Below are positions 26,483-34,027 of a stretch of DNA of 64,000 nt, one piece after another (positions within the stretch are counted from its first letter, which is position 1; each line of letters starts with the position of its first letter). Location of the stretch: positions 62,001 through 126,000 of the forward strand of contig NZ_JAFLDR010000011.1 in NCBI RefSeq assembly GCF_017302275.1, in the 5' to 3' direction. The notes beneath the pieces are model-generated. The model did not search any database. It saw only the letters and a program-made list of their open reading frames with translations, and was not told where the DNA came from. A program made the position numbers and the translations under genes. The DNA is from Sulfuritalea sp. Lineage in GTDB: Bacteria; Pseudomonadota; Gammaproteobacteria; Burkholderiales; Rhodocyclaceae.

Positions 26483-27409
26483 TCAGGCCTGGATGCTCCT
26501 CGCCTTCGCGCTCTGGTGCCGGTTGTTGGCGATCAGGGCGACCAGCACGATCACGGCGCCGGCGAGTTCGACGGCATCGGGGCGGCGGCCCTGGGCGATG
26601 GCGATCAGGTAGGTGATGACGGGGGTGAAGTTGGCGAAGAGGCCCGCCGAAAGCGGGCCGAGCTTGGCCACGCCCATGTTCCAGAACAGGATGCCGAAGA
26701 CGCTGACGCAGAACACGGTGTAGGCCAGTTCGGGCCAGACGGCAACGAGTTGGGCGGTGCTGGGCGGCGTGCTGTGGCCAAGTGCGGTGGCGACGATGAG
26801 GAAGGCGGCGATGGCGATGGTGCCCAGCGAGCAGGACAGCGCGGTGTAGCGCACCGGCGACCAGCAGGGGAAAGCTTGGCCGCCCAGCGTGTAGGCGGTC
26901 CAGAACAGCGAGGCGAGGAACACGAGGCCGTTGCCCAGCGCGTCGCCGCCGACCAGGCGCGCGAATTCTCCCGAGGTGACCACCAGCAGTTCGCCGACCA
27001 GGGCCAGCGCGATGGCGGCGAGCGTGAAGTTGTCGGGCTGGCGGTGGGTGCTCCACCATTGCCAGAGCGCGACCTGGATCGGGCCGAGGGCGAGGATCAT
27101 GGCGCTGATCTCGGGGCGCGTGAGGCGCAGGCCTTCGAAGAGGCTGATGCCGAAGCCGGCGAAGCCGCAACTGCCGAAGAGGGCGATCTTCCACAGCTTG
27201 CCTTCGGTGCTGATCTTGTGCGCGCCTTCGCGGCGCCAGAGCAGGACGAGGAAGACCAGCGCGGCGGTGACGAAGCGCATCGCCGTCAGCCAGTAGGGGT
27301 CGACCGCCACCAGCGCGGCCTTGGCCACCGGCAGGAAGCCGCCCCAGATGGCGATCACCAGCAGCATGTAGAGCGTGCCGCGGCGGTGGTCGCGCTGTGC
27401 CGGTGTCAT
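26483..27409 (-). CDS. EamA/DMT family membrane transporter
   Basis: The 308-residue protein has about ten membrane helices arranged as two EamA repeats. The first begins MLLVIAIWGGFLPVAKAAL, and the second includes GLVFLASLFWTAYTLGGQAF and VSVFGILFWNMGVAKLGPLSAGLF. DMT carriers export metabolites or amino acids; the substrate cannot be told. It ends next to the degenerate region and lies 7 bp downstream of the spermidine-synthase-like gene on the same strand, so the two may be co-transcribed. Confidence 0.85.
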   Translation of the reverse strand: MTPAQRDHRRGTLYMLLVIAIWGGFLPVAKAALVAVDPYWLTAMRFVTAALVFLVLLWRREGAHKISTEGKLWKIALFGSCGFAGFGISLFEGLRLTRPEISAMILALGPIQVALWQWWSTHRQPDNFTLAAIALALVGELLVVTSGEFARLVGGDALGNGLVFLASLFWTAYTLGGQAFPCWSPVRYTALSCSLGTIAIAAFLIVATALGHSTPPSTAQLVAVWPELAYTVFCVSVFGILFWNMGVAKLGPLSAGLFANFTPVITYLIAIAQGRRPDAVELAGAVIVLVALIANNRHQSAKARSIQA

Positions 27410-27416
27410 GGCGCGC

Positions 27417-28163
27417 TCACAGCGCGAACAGGCCGCCGGCGAGGTGGTGCGATTGCGCCAGGCGCGTCAGCGTGGGCATCAGGTTGAGGCCGGTGTCGCG
27501 CTTGAGTTGCGTCGCGGCGCCTTTCAGTTCGGCCAGCGTGGCGCAAGGCGCCGGCGGGTTGGCGGCGAGCGCGATGGCATTGCCGCTGTCGCAGGAGCTG
27601 AAGGCCATGGCGTGGCCGTCGAAGGCGCCTTCGAGGCGCTTCACGCTCTGGCGGAAATCCTTGCGCCGCGACAGCAGGTTCACCGCGAGCACGCCGTCCT
27701 CGGCCAGCCGTGCGCGGCAATCGAGGTAGAAGGGCAGGGTGTCGAGGCGCCCGGTGCGGGCGTCGGCATCGAAGCCATCGACCAGGATCAGGTCGAATTT
27801 CTGCTTGGTCTCGACCACGAAGTCGGCTCCGTCGGCGTGGCGGATGTCGATGCGGGCGGGGTCGTCGGGCAGTTTGAAGAACTGCCGCGCGGCGGCGGTG
27901 ACGCGGGGTTCGATCTCGACCACGGTGATGCGCGCGTGGCGGCGGTAGCGCCAGAGGAACTTGGTCACCGAGGCGGCGCCCAGCCCGATCTGCAGCACGC
28001 GGCGCGGCCAGTCGGGCTCGTGCAGCAGCAGCGGCGTCATCAGCTCGCGCGTGTAGTCCAGCTCCAGCGCATAGGGCCGCGCGATGCGCATCGCGCCCTG
28101 GATCCAGCTCGAACCGAAGTGCAGGTAGCGGACGCCGGCCTCTTCGGAGATGTCGATGTTCAA
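27417..28163 (-). CDS. Spermidine synthase-like protein
   Basis: The 248-residue protein has the spermidine-synthase Rossmann fold: VRYLHFGSSWIQGAMRI, LDYTRELMTPLLL, the nucleotide-binding VLQIGLGAASVTKFLW, VVEIEPRVTAAARQFF and FDLILVDGFDADAR. The catalytic Asp region is recognisable, but the protein is shorter than SpeE (about 280-300 residues) and the second half is divergent. It may be an aminopropyltransferase or a related methyltransferase-like protein. EamA follows 7 bp downstream, which could suggest polyamine export, though this is only inference. Confidence 0.75.
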   Translation of the reverse strand: MNIDISEEAGVRYLHFGSSWIQGAMRIARPYALELDYTRELMTPLLLHEPDWPRRVLQIGLGAASVTKFLWRYRRHARITVVEIEPRVTAAARQFFKLPDDPARIDIRHADGADFVVETKQKFDLILVDGFDADARTGRLDTLPFYLDCRARLAEDGVLAVNLLSRRKDFRQSVKRLEGAFDGHAMAFSSCDSGNAIALAANPPAPCATLAELKGAATQLKRDTGLNLMPTLTRLAQSHHLAGGLFAL

Positions 28164-28230
28164 TTGGGATTCCGTTGAATGAGGCAGTCACATCGGCGAA
28201 AGCTGGTGTCCGTGTGCCTGAAGGCACTGG

Positions 28231-28250
28231 ATTCCGGCTTTCGCCGGAAT
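28231..28250 (+). repeat. Palindromic ATTCCGGC repeat, copy 1
   Basis: A perfect 8-bp stem with a TTTC loop (ATTCCGGC, GCCGGAAT), followed by GACGA. A second copy is at 49892-49911. It is a dispersed intergenic REP-type unit. Confidence 0.7.
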
Positions 28251-28273
28251 GACGAACTGGGTCTGGTTTGGCA

Positions 28274-28390
28274 CCAGGGAAACGCTGAACAAGCAACTAC
28301 CGTTCGGGCTGAGCTTGTCGAAGCCATTGAGTCGACGGGCTTGCGATTCGACAAGCTCAACGCGAACGGACTCAATCAGTGTTTCCCTGG
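28274..28390. repeat. 117-bp nested palindromic element before hslO
   Basis: The ends CCAGGGAAACGCTGA (28274-28288) and TCAGTGTTTCCCTGG (28376-28390) are inverted copies with one mismatch. Inside lies a second inverted pair of about 23 bp (28300-28322 and 28347-28369) built on TGAGCTTGTCGAA. The inner unit recurs at 43546-43593. The element abuts the hslO stop codon and may act as a terminator or be a small non-autonomous mobile unit. Confidence 0.6.
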
Positions 28391-28391
28391 C

Positions 28392-29252
28392 TTAGTGCAG
28401 GATGCGGCCGTCGGGCGGGAACAGCTCGTCGAGGATCTCGGCGCCGAAGCGGTATTCGTGGCCGCAGATTTCGTCTTCGATGGCGATCACTTCGGCATCG
28501 GCGAGCATGGATTCGATTTCCTCGCGGCCGAGCGAGAGCAGCATGTTGCGCACCTTTTCCTCGTCGCGCGGGCAATGCCAGGCGGCCTGCCGCGGCTGGT
28601 ACAGGCGCACGTTCTCGGCGTTGAACAGGCGCGTCAGCAGGGTTTCCGGCGGCAACAGCAGTTCGTCGGCGCGCACCGTCGCGGCCAGTTGCTCGATGCG
28701 GTCCCAGCCGTCGGGATCGAGGATGTCGGCGTTGGGCAGCTTCTGCAGGAAGAGGCCGCAGGCGCTTTCGGCGCCGGCCGTGAGCCACAGGCGCGCCGGC
28801 TGTTGCTCGGATTTTTCCAGGAAATGCTCAAAGGCCTGCGCCAAGGTCGCTCCGGTCAGGGGCACCACGCTCTGGTAGGGCGTTTGCGCCGCCTTCGGCT
28901 GCAGCGTCAGCACCAGGCGGCCGTCGCCGAGCAGGTCGGCGGCGCTGGCGACATGTGCGTCGGCGCCGGCGTCGAGTTCGCTTTTCGCCATGCCGCGCAG
29001 TTGCAGTTTCTCGTTGCAGTCCATCACCAGCATCGACACCGGGCCGTGGCCCTGCAACTGGAAGGAGAGGCGCCCCGGCGTCTTCAGGTTGCTGCCGATC
29101 AGCGCGGTGACGGCGGCCAGTTCGCCCAGCAGGTCGCGCACCGGCGCGGCGTAGTTGCGGCGCGCCGTCATCGCCGACCAGGAGGGCCCGAGTTGCACCA
29201 GCGCGCCGCGGATGTCGAGGTCTTCCAGCAGGAAGCGGTGCACCGCTTCCAT
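28392..29252 (-). CDS. hslO: Hsp33 family chaperone with altered zinc site
   Basis: The 286-residue protein matches the redox-regulated chaperone Hsp33: RFLLEDLDIRGALVQL, SFQLQGHGPVSMLVMDC and the C-terminal NMLLSLGREEIESML. Classical Hsp33 binds zinc through CxC and CxxC. Here only Cys227 (AAWHCPRD) and Cys263 (EDEICGHEY) remain; the partner cysteines are Trp225 and Asp260. The redox switch is therefore probably changed or lost. ATG 29252 is chosen because it gives the usual N-terminus; a TTG lies just before it, 7 nt after GGAG. Confidence 0.85.
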   Translation of the reverse strand: MEAVHRFLLEDLDIRGALVQLGPSWSAMTARRNYAAPVRDLLGELAAVTALIGSNLKTPGRLSFQLQGHGPVSMLVMDCNEKLQLRGMAKSELDAGADAHVASAADLLGDGRLVLTLQPKAAQTPYQSVVPLTGATLAQAFEHFLEKSEQQPARLWLTAGAESACGLFLQKLPNADILDPDGWDRIEQLAATVRADELLLPPETLLTRLFNAENVRLYQPRQAAWHCPRDEEKVRNMLLSLGREEIESMLADAEVIAIEDEICGHEYRFGAEILDELFPPDGRILH

Positions 29253-29285
29253 CAAGGTGAAACTCCAGAACGAGTCGCTGGTGAT

Positions 29286-29330
29286 ATCGAGCGCAGCGAG
29301 CTGACCAATCGCCCCGCCCTGGGGCGGGGA
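29286..29330 (-). repeat. Leader repeat upstream of hslO
   Basis: On the plus strand ATCGAGCGCAGCGAGC (29286-29301) is followed by a GC-rich hairpin (29312-29330). The same module occurs upstream of the ArsC-family gene (29817) and pyk (41434), in the same orientation relative to the gene. Confidence 0.55.
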
Positions 29331-29417
29331 TGGGGGTGTGGGGCGACCAATTCGCCTTTGCGTTGCGTCATGCCCAGGTGCGCTTCGTACTCGATCATGA
29401 GCGTTAGCGGGGGCGGC

Positions 29418-29765
29418 CTAACGAACAAAGGAATCGAACGTCGTGGGGTCGAAGCCGACCAGGATCTGCCCGGTATCGTTCTCGACCACCGGGCGGCGGA
29501 TCACGCTGGAGTGTTCCATCATCAGCGCCACGGCCTGGCTTTGCGTGGTGACGGCCTGCTGTTCCGGCGTCAGCTTGCGCCAGGTCGGGCCCTTGCCGTT
29601 GATCAGGGTCTTCCAGCCCAGCGTGCGGCACCACTGCACCAGGCGCTCGCGCGGTACGCCGAGCTTCTTGTAGTCGTGGAATTCGTAGCTGATGCCATTC
29701 GAATCGCACCAGGCGAAGGCCTTCTTCATGGTGTCGCAGTTCTTGATGCCGTAGATCTTTACCAT
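29418..29765 (-). CDS. ArsC/Spx family reductase-like protein (YffB-like)
   Basis: The 115-residue protein has a thioredoxin-like fold with MVKIYGIKNCDTMKKAFAW, a YffB-like start with a single N-terminal Cys rather than the CxxC of Spx. It also has EFHDYKKLGVP, TLINGKGPTWRKL and the late SSVIRRPVVEN. The family resembles arsenate reductase but E. coli YffB is thought to act on glutathione-linked thiols. ATG 29765 gives the standard start. hslO lies downstream on the same strand, and both concern thiol chemistry, which may be coincidence. Confidence 0.85.
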   Translation of the reverse strand: MVKIYGIKNCDTMKKAFAWCDSNGISYEFHDYKKLGVPRERLVQWCRTLGWKTLINGKGPTWRKLTPEQQAVTTQSQAVALMMEHSSVIRRPVVENDTGQILVGFDPTTFDSFVR

Positions 29766-29816
29766 GGTCGGTGGGGAGTGTGTCAGCATGAAGCGATCGG
29801 AAGCGTCGTCGAAGAA

Positions 29817-29890
29817 ATCGAGCGCAGCGAGCCGATCGGGAATCCCCCGCGAGGGGGGCGAAGGGGGGCGGGCCGATTCTGCTCGCCCAC
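29817..29890 (-). repeat. Leader repeat upstream of the ArsC-family gene
   Basis: ATCGAGCGCAGCGAGC at 29817-29832 is followed by GATCGGGAATCCCCCGCGAG, then a G-rich run and GGGCCGATTCTGCTCG. The order and spacing resemble the copy before pyk. It lies about 50-125 bp upstream of the ArsC-family start. Confidence 0.55.
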
Positions 29891-29998
29891 GGCAAAAAGA
29901 AGATGCGAAAGTATCATGATCCGGGGATGGTTATCGAAGCTGGGGGCGTTGGGTTCGGCGCCGAGCGAATCATAACAAACGGGGGATAATCGGCCGCC

Positions 29999-31081
29999 AT
30001 GAACACCCCCTTGCGCAGCGAGGCGCAGCAGCGCGCCGACGAGATCGCGATGTTCCAGGCGGAACTGGCCCGGCTGGAGGCCGAGGGAGTGTTGCGGCTC
30101 GACCCGGCGCAGCAGGAGGCGGTGAGTAGCCACCACGCCGCGCTGCTGGCCGGCTTCGCGGGTGCCTTCGACATCGACCGCAGCGTGCAGGCCAGGCAGT
30201 TGTCGCTGGGCATGCGCGTGGCGTCCTTCCTCGGCGCGCTGGCGCTGGCGGCCAGCGTGTTCTTCCTCTTCTACCAGTTCTGGGGCCATTTCGCGGAAAC
30301 CGCCCAGGTCGCGATCCTGCTCGGCGCGGCGCTGGCCAGCCTGGGCCTGACCATGGCGATCCAGCGCCGCGACGCCTCGGGCTATTTCACCAAGCTGGCG
30401 GCCATGGTGGCCTTCGCCTGTTTCGTGCTGAACCTGGTGATGCTGGGCCAGATCTTCAACATCACGCCCACCGACCGCGCGTTGATCCCCTGGGCGGCGC
30501 TGGCCTTCCTCCTGGCCTATGCCTGCGACCTGCGCCTGCTGCTGGCGGTGGGCATCTGCTGCGTGATCGCCTTCGTCGCGGCGCGCGTCGGCGAGTGGGG
30601 CGGCATCTATTGGCTGCACGCGGGCGAACGGCCGGAGAACTTCTTTCCCGTCGCACTGCTCTTGTTCGCCTTCCCGCAACTGCTCGACCACAGCCGCATG
30701 ACGGGCTTTGCGCCGATCTACCGCATCTTCGGCCTGCTTTGCCTGCTGGTGCCGATGCTGGTGCTCGGCCATTGGGGCTGGGGCAGCTATCTCGCCGGCT
30801 ACGAAGGATTTTCGACGCGGACCATCGCCGGCGGCTACGAAGTCGCCGGCTTCGCCGCCAGCGCGCTGGCGATCTGGCTTGGCGCCCGGCGCCGGTGGCC
30901 GGATACGGTGAATACCGGCATCACATTTTTCGTCATCTTTCTGTACACCAAGTTCTTCGACTGGTGGTGGACGACCATGCCGAAATGGCTGTTCTTCCTG
31001 GTGCTGGGGCTGGCCGCGATCCTGATCCTGCTGGTGCTCAAGCGCCTGCGCCGGGCCGGCGCGGCGGGGACGGCGGCATGA
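29999..31081 (+). CDS. DUF2157 multi-spanning membrane protein
   Basis: The 360-residue protein has a soluble N-terminal stretch of about 70 residues, then about ten membrane helices (for example MRVASFLGALALAASVFFLF, WAALAFLLAYACDLRLLLAV, and the last LFFLVLGLAAILILLVL). The layout fits DUF2157-containing proteins, whose function is unknown. The stop overlaps the next gene start (ATGA at 31078-31081), so the two are likely translated together. Confidence 0.75.
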   Translation: MNTPLRSEAQQRADEIAMFQAELARLEAEGVLRLDPAQQEAVSSHHAALLAGFAGAFDIDRSVQARQLSLGMRVASFLGALALAASVFFLFYQFWGHFAETAQVAILLGAALASLGLTMAIQRRDASGYFTKLAAMVAFACFVLNLVMLGQIFNITPTDRALIPWAALAFLLAYACDLRLLLAVGICCVIAFVAARVGEWGGIYWLHAGERPENFFPVALLLFAFPQLLDHSRMTGFAPIYRIFGLLCLLVPMLVLGHWGWGSYLAGYEGFSTRTIAGGYEVAGFAASALAIWLGARRRWPDTVNTGITFFVIFLYTKFFDWWWTTMPKWLFFLVLGLAAILILLVLKRLRRAGAAGTAA

Positions 31082-31941
31082 AGCTGACGCCGATGAAGAA
31101 CCTGGCGGCGGGTGCGGCGCTGATCGTGCTGGCCAATGTTGTGGCGCTTACGGGCGTGTATTTGAATCGCAGCGGCGAGCCGGATTCGCGCGTGGTCCTC
31201 TCGCAGCGCGAACTGGGCATGCCCTGGGGTTGGCAGGCTGACCGCGACAACAGCGGGATGGTGCTGGGGCTCAACTGGCGGGTGCACGATGGCGACGCGG
31301 TCGAGTATTCCTTTGGCGGTTACGGCTACCACGGCGGCACGCCGGACTGGCTGGACGAAGCGCGCATGCAGGCGCTTGGCTTCGACGTGGGCGGCTTGCA
31401 CGACGATACGACGGCCCGCCGCCGCTTCGAGCGCCAGTTGCCGCGGGAAGTCCTGCTGGTGCTGGAACTGGCGGGGCCGGCCTGGCAGCAGGCGCTGGAG
31501 CGGGCGCGGGCGAACGCCGCGCGCCACGAAGCGGCGCGGCTGGCCAACGCCGACAGCAAGGAATTCGCCGAAAAGGCCAAGCGCGCCAGGGAGCAACTGC
31601 AGCGCGAAGAAGCGGCCAACAGCCGCCTGTTCGCCATCGACGTCGGGCCGGACCGCGCCGGCTTGCGCGCGAAATATCCGGATCGCCGCCGTTACCTGAT
31701 CCTCAAGGCCACGCTGCGCCCACGCCTGGAGACGCGCGAGCGGAAGACGCGCGTCACCGGCTATGTCAGCGAACTGGCCGCGTCGCGGATCAACGTGCCG
31801 CACGCCTTGCGCCCGGTGCTCGAGCCCGTCCTGCGCAAGCCCTGGCGCAACGAGCTCGATCCGGGCAAGTCTTTCGAGGTCTCGCTGGCTGTCGGCCAGC
31901 GCCTGGAACCCTGGATCGAGGCGATTTCAGCGGCGCGCTGA
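31078..31941 (+). CDS. DUF4824-like protein, partner of the DUF2157 gene
   Basis: The 287-residue protein has one N-terminal membrane helix (about residues 8-28) and a soluble domain with LSQRELGMPWGWQADRDNSG and WLDEARMQALGFDV. A charged helical stretch follows (about residues 138-182), then KYPDRRRYLILKATLRP. It resembles the DUF4824 family, which often accompanies DUF2157 proteins. ATG 31078 is chosen because of the overlap with the preceding stop and the helix that follows. Function is not known. Confidence 0.7.
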   Translation: MKLTPMKNLAAGAALIVLANVVALTGVYLNRSGEPDSRVVLSQRELGMPWGWQADRDNSGMVLGLNWRVHDGDAVEYSFGGYGYHGGTPDWLDEARMQALGFDVGGLHDDTTARRRFERQLPREVLLVLELAGPAWQQALERARANAARHEAARLANADSKEFAEKAKRAREQLQREEAANSRLFAIDVGPDRAGLRAKYPDRRRYLILKATLRPRLETRERKTRVTGYVSELAASRINVPHALRPVLEPVLRKPWRNELDPGKSFEVSLAVGQRLEPWIEAISAAR

Positions 31942-32002
31942 ACACGTGCTACCCCTTTCGGGGAAGGGCGCCGTGGGGTCAAACGCGGCATAATCGTCTG
32001 CC

Positions 32003-33169
32003 ATGAACACATCTTTCCTGCTGCGCCGCCTCCTGCCGGCGCTTGTCGTGGTCGCCCTGGTCGCCGGCGGCTATTTCTGGAACACCCGCAGCAAGCCGGT
32101 CGCCGTGGTGCTGAAGACGGTCGAGCGCGGCAAGGTCGAATCGACCGTGGTAAACACCCGTGCCGGAACCGTCGAGGCCTGCCAGCGTACCAAGCTGTCG
32201 ACCATCATGGGCGGTCGAATCGAATACCTCGGCGTCAAGGAAGGCGACAAGGTGAAGAAGGGCCAGTTGCTGCTCAAGCTGTGGAACGACGACCAGAAGG
32301 CGCAGCAGGTCCTGGCCGAGGCGCAGCGGGCGATGGCGGCGCAGCGGGTCAAGGAGGTCTGCACCACGGCCGCCAGTTCGCGGCGCGAGGCCGAGCGCCA
32401 GGCCTCGCTGAAGAACAAGGGCTTCGTTTCCGATGCACGCGAGGATACCGCGCGCAGTGAAGCCGATACCCGCGCCGCGGCCTGCGAGACGGCCAAGGCC
32501 GACGTCGCCCAGGCAGCGGCACGGGTCGGTGTGACCCGGGTGGAGCAGGGCCGCATGGTGCTCTATGCGCCCTTCGACGGCACCGTGGCGAAGATCGTCG
32601 GCGAACTCGGCGAGTATTCGACGCCCTCGCCGCCGGGCGTGCCGACACCGCCCGCGATCGACCTGATCGACGAATCCTGCCTTTACGTCAAGGCGCCGAT
32701 GGACGAAGTGGACGCGCCGCGGATCGTCGCCGGCCTGCCGGTGCGCGTCAGCCTCGACGCGCTGCCCAAGCAGGCGCTCAACGGCAAGGTGCGGCGCGTC
32801 GCGCCCTATGTGCTGGCGGTGGAAAAGCAGGCGCGCACGGTCGACGTCGAAGTCGATTTCGAGCGGCCGGCGGGGATCAACCTGCTGGTCGGTTACAGCG
32901 CCGACGTCGAGATCGTGCTCAGCAGCCGCGCCGATGTGTTGCGGGTGCCGACCGCGACGCTGATCGAGGGCGGCAAGGTGATGGTGCTCAATGCCGCCAG
33001 CGGCCGGCTAGAGGAGCGCAAGGTGAAGACCGGCACGGCCAACTGGGAATTCACCGAGATCGTTGAAGGCCTGGCCGAAGGCGAGCGCATCGTCATGTCG
33101 CTGGAACGCGAAGGCGTGAAAGTCGGCGCCCGCGCTACGGCGGCTGACGCCGCCGTAGCGCAAAAATGA
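32003..33169 (+). CDS. Periplasmic adaptor of a MacAB-type efflux system
   Basis: The 388-residue protein has an N-terminal membrane anchor (residues 10-26), a lipoyl/barrel-sandwich domain (MGGRIEYLGVKEGDKVKKGQ), a helical hairpin (about residues 100-175), LYAPFDGTVAKIVGELGEYS, and a beta-barrel with VRVSLDALPKQALNGKVRRV. These are features of HlyD/MacA-like adaptors. The ATPase and two FtsX-type permeases follow, after an unusual 150-bp hairpin-rich gap. Outer-membrane partner is not in the window. Substrate is unknown. Confidence 0.85.
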   Translation: MNTSFLLRRLLPALVVVALVAGGYFWNTRSKPVAVVLKTVERGKVESTVVNTRAGTVEACQRTKLSTIMGGRIEYLGVKEGDKVKKGQLLLKLWNDDQKAQQVLAEAQRAMAAQRVKEVCTTAASSRREAERQASLKNKGFVSDAREDTARSEADTRAAACETAKADVAQAAARVGVTRVEQGRMVLYAPFDGTVAKIVGELGEYSTPSPPGVPTPPAIDLIDESCLYVKAPMDEVDAPRIVAGLPVRVSLDALPKQALNGKVRRVAPYVLAVEKQARTVDVEVDFERPAGINLLVGYSADVEIVLSSRADVLRVPTATLIEGGKVMVLNAASGRLEERKVKTGTANWEFTEIVEGLAEGERIVMSLEREGVKVGARATAADAAVAQK

Positions 33170-33189
33170 GGGCAATCCCCCCGTTCCAC

Positions 33190-33274
33190 GGACTGCTTTG
33201 CACAGCAGTCCGGCTGCGGTGGCGCAAAGCAGTGCTTTGCGAAACCCCAGCTTCGCCCCTTGCCGGGCAAGGGG
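33190..33274 (+). repeat. Three successive hairpins inside the efflux operon
   Basis: Three perfect 8-bp stems lie in tandem: 33190-33211 (GGACTGCT arms, 6-nt loop), 33223-33241 (CGCAAAGC arms, 3-nt loop) and 33256-33274 (CCCCTTGC arms, 3-nt loop). They fill the gap between adaptor and ATPase genes. They may stabilise the adaptor mRNA or lower downstream transcription, or be a REP cluster. Confidence 0.7.
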
Positions 33275-33320
33275 GTGACTATGTTTCCGCCGCTGCGCGG
33301 CGTCCGGCAGGAATGAACGC

Positions 33321-34019
33321 ATGGCGCTGATCGAGCTTGCCGGCATCGAACGCGTGTTCCACCTGGGCGACAGCGCGGTCCATGCGCTGACCCGGCTCGA
33401 CGTCGGCATCGAGGCCGGCGAGTACGTCGCGATCATGGGCCCGTCGGGCTCCGGCAAATCCACGTTGCTCAACCTGCTGGGCCTGCTCGACCGGCCCGAT
33501 GCGGGCACCTATCGGCTCGAAGGCCGCGACGTCACCACGCTGTCGGCGGACGAACAGGCCGCCGTGCGCAGCCGGCGCATCGGCTTCGTGTTCCAGAGCT
33601 TCCACCTGGTGCCGCGCCTCACCGCCGCCGAGAACATCGCCCTGCCCATGATGCTGGCGGGCATGGCGGCGGCGGAGCGGGCGCGGCGGGTTGCCACCGC
33701 GCTCAAGGACTTCGGCCTCGAACAGCGCGCCGACCACCGGCCCGACCAGCTTTCCGGCGGCCAGCGGCAGCGCGTCGCGATCGCCCGCGCCACCGTCATG
33801 CAGCCCGCCGTGCTGCTGGCGGACGAGCCGACCGGCAACCTCGACCGCGCCACCGGCGACGACGTGATCAACCTGCTCGAAGCGCTCAATGCACACGGGA
33901 TGACGCTGATCGTCGTCACCCACGACCAGAAGATCGGCAGCCGCGCCCGACGGCAATTGATGATGGAAGACGGTGAGCTGAAGTTCGACAGCGCGCGGCC
34001 GGCGGCCGTCGCCGGCTGA
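33321..34019 (+). CDS. ABC transporter ATP-binding protein (MacB/LolD type)
   Basis: The 232-residue ATPase has Walker A GPSGSGKST, signature LSGGQRQRVAIARA, Walker B AVLLADEPTGNLD and the switch His in IVVTHDQK. Its close relatives are the ATPases of MacB- and LolD-type transporters. Two permease genes follow at 8 and 5 bp, and an adaptor gene precedes it, which fits a tripartite efflux pump. Confidence 0.95.
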   Translation: MALIELAGIERVFHLGDSAVHALTRLDVGIEAGEYVAIMGPSGSGKSTLLNLLGLLDRPDAGTYRLEGRDVTTLSADEQAAVRSRRIGFVFQSFHLVPRLTAAENIALPMMLAGMAAAERARRVATALKDFGLEQRADHRPDQLSGGQRQRVAIARATVMQPAVLLADEPTGNLDRATGDDVINLLEALNAHGMTLIVVTHDQKIGSRARRQLMMEDGELKFDSARPAAVAG

Positions 34020-34027
34020 GGACCGGC

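Noticed and set aside
28179-29975. A long plus-strand frame of 598 codons
   Set aside because: It is the antisense shadow of hslO and the ArsC-family gene; no domain or codon pattern supports it.
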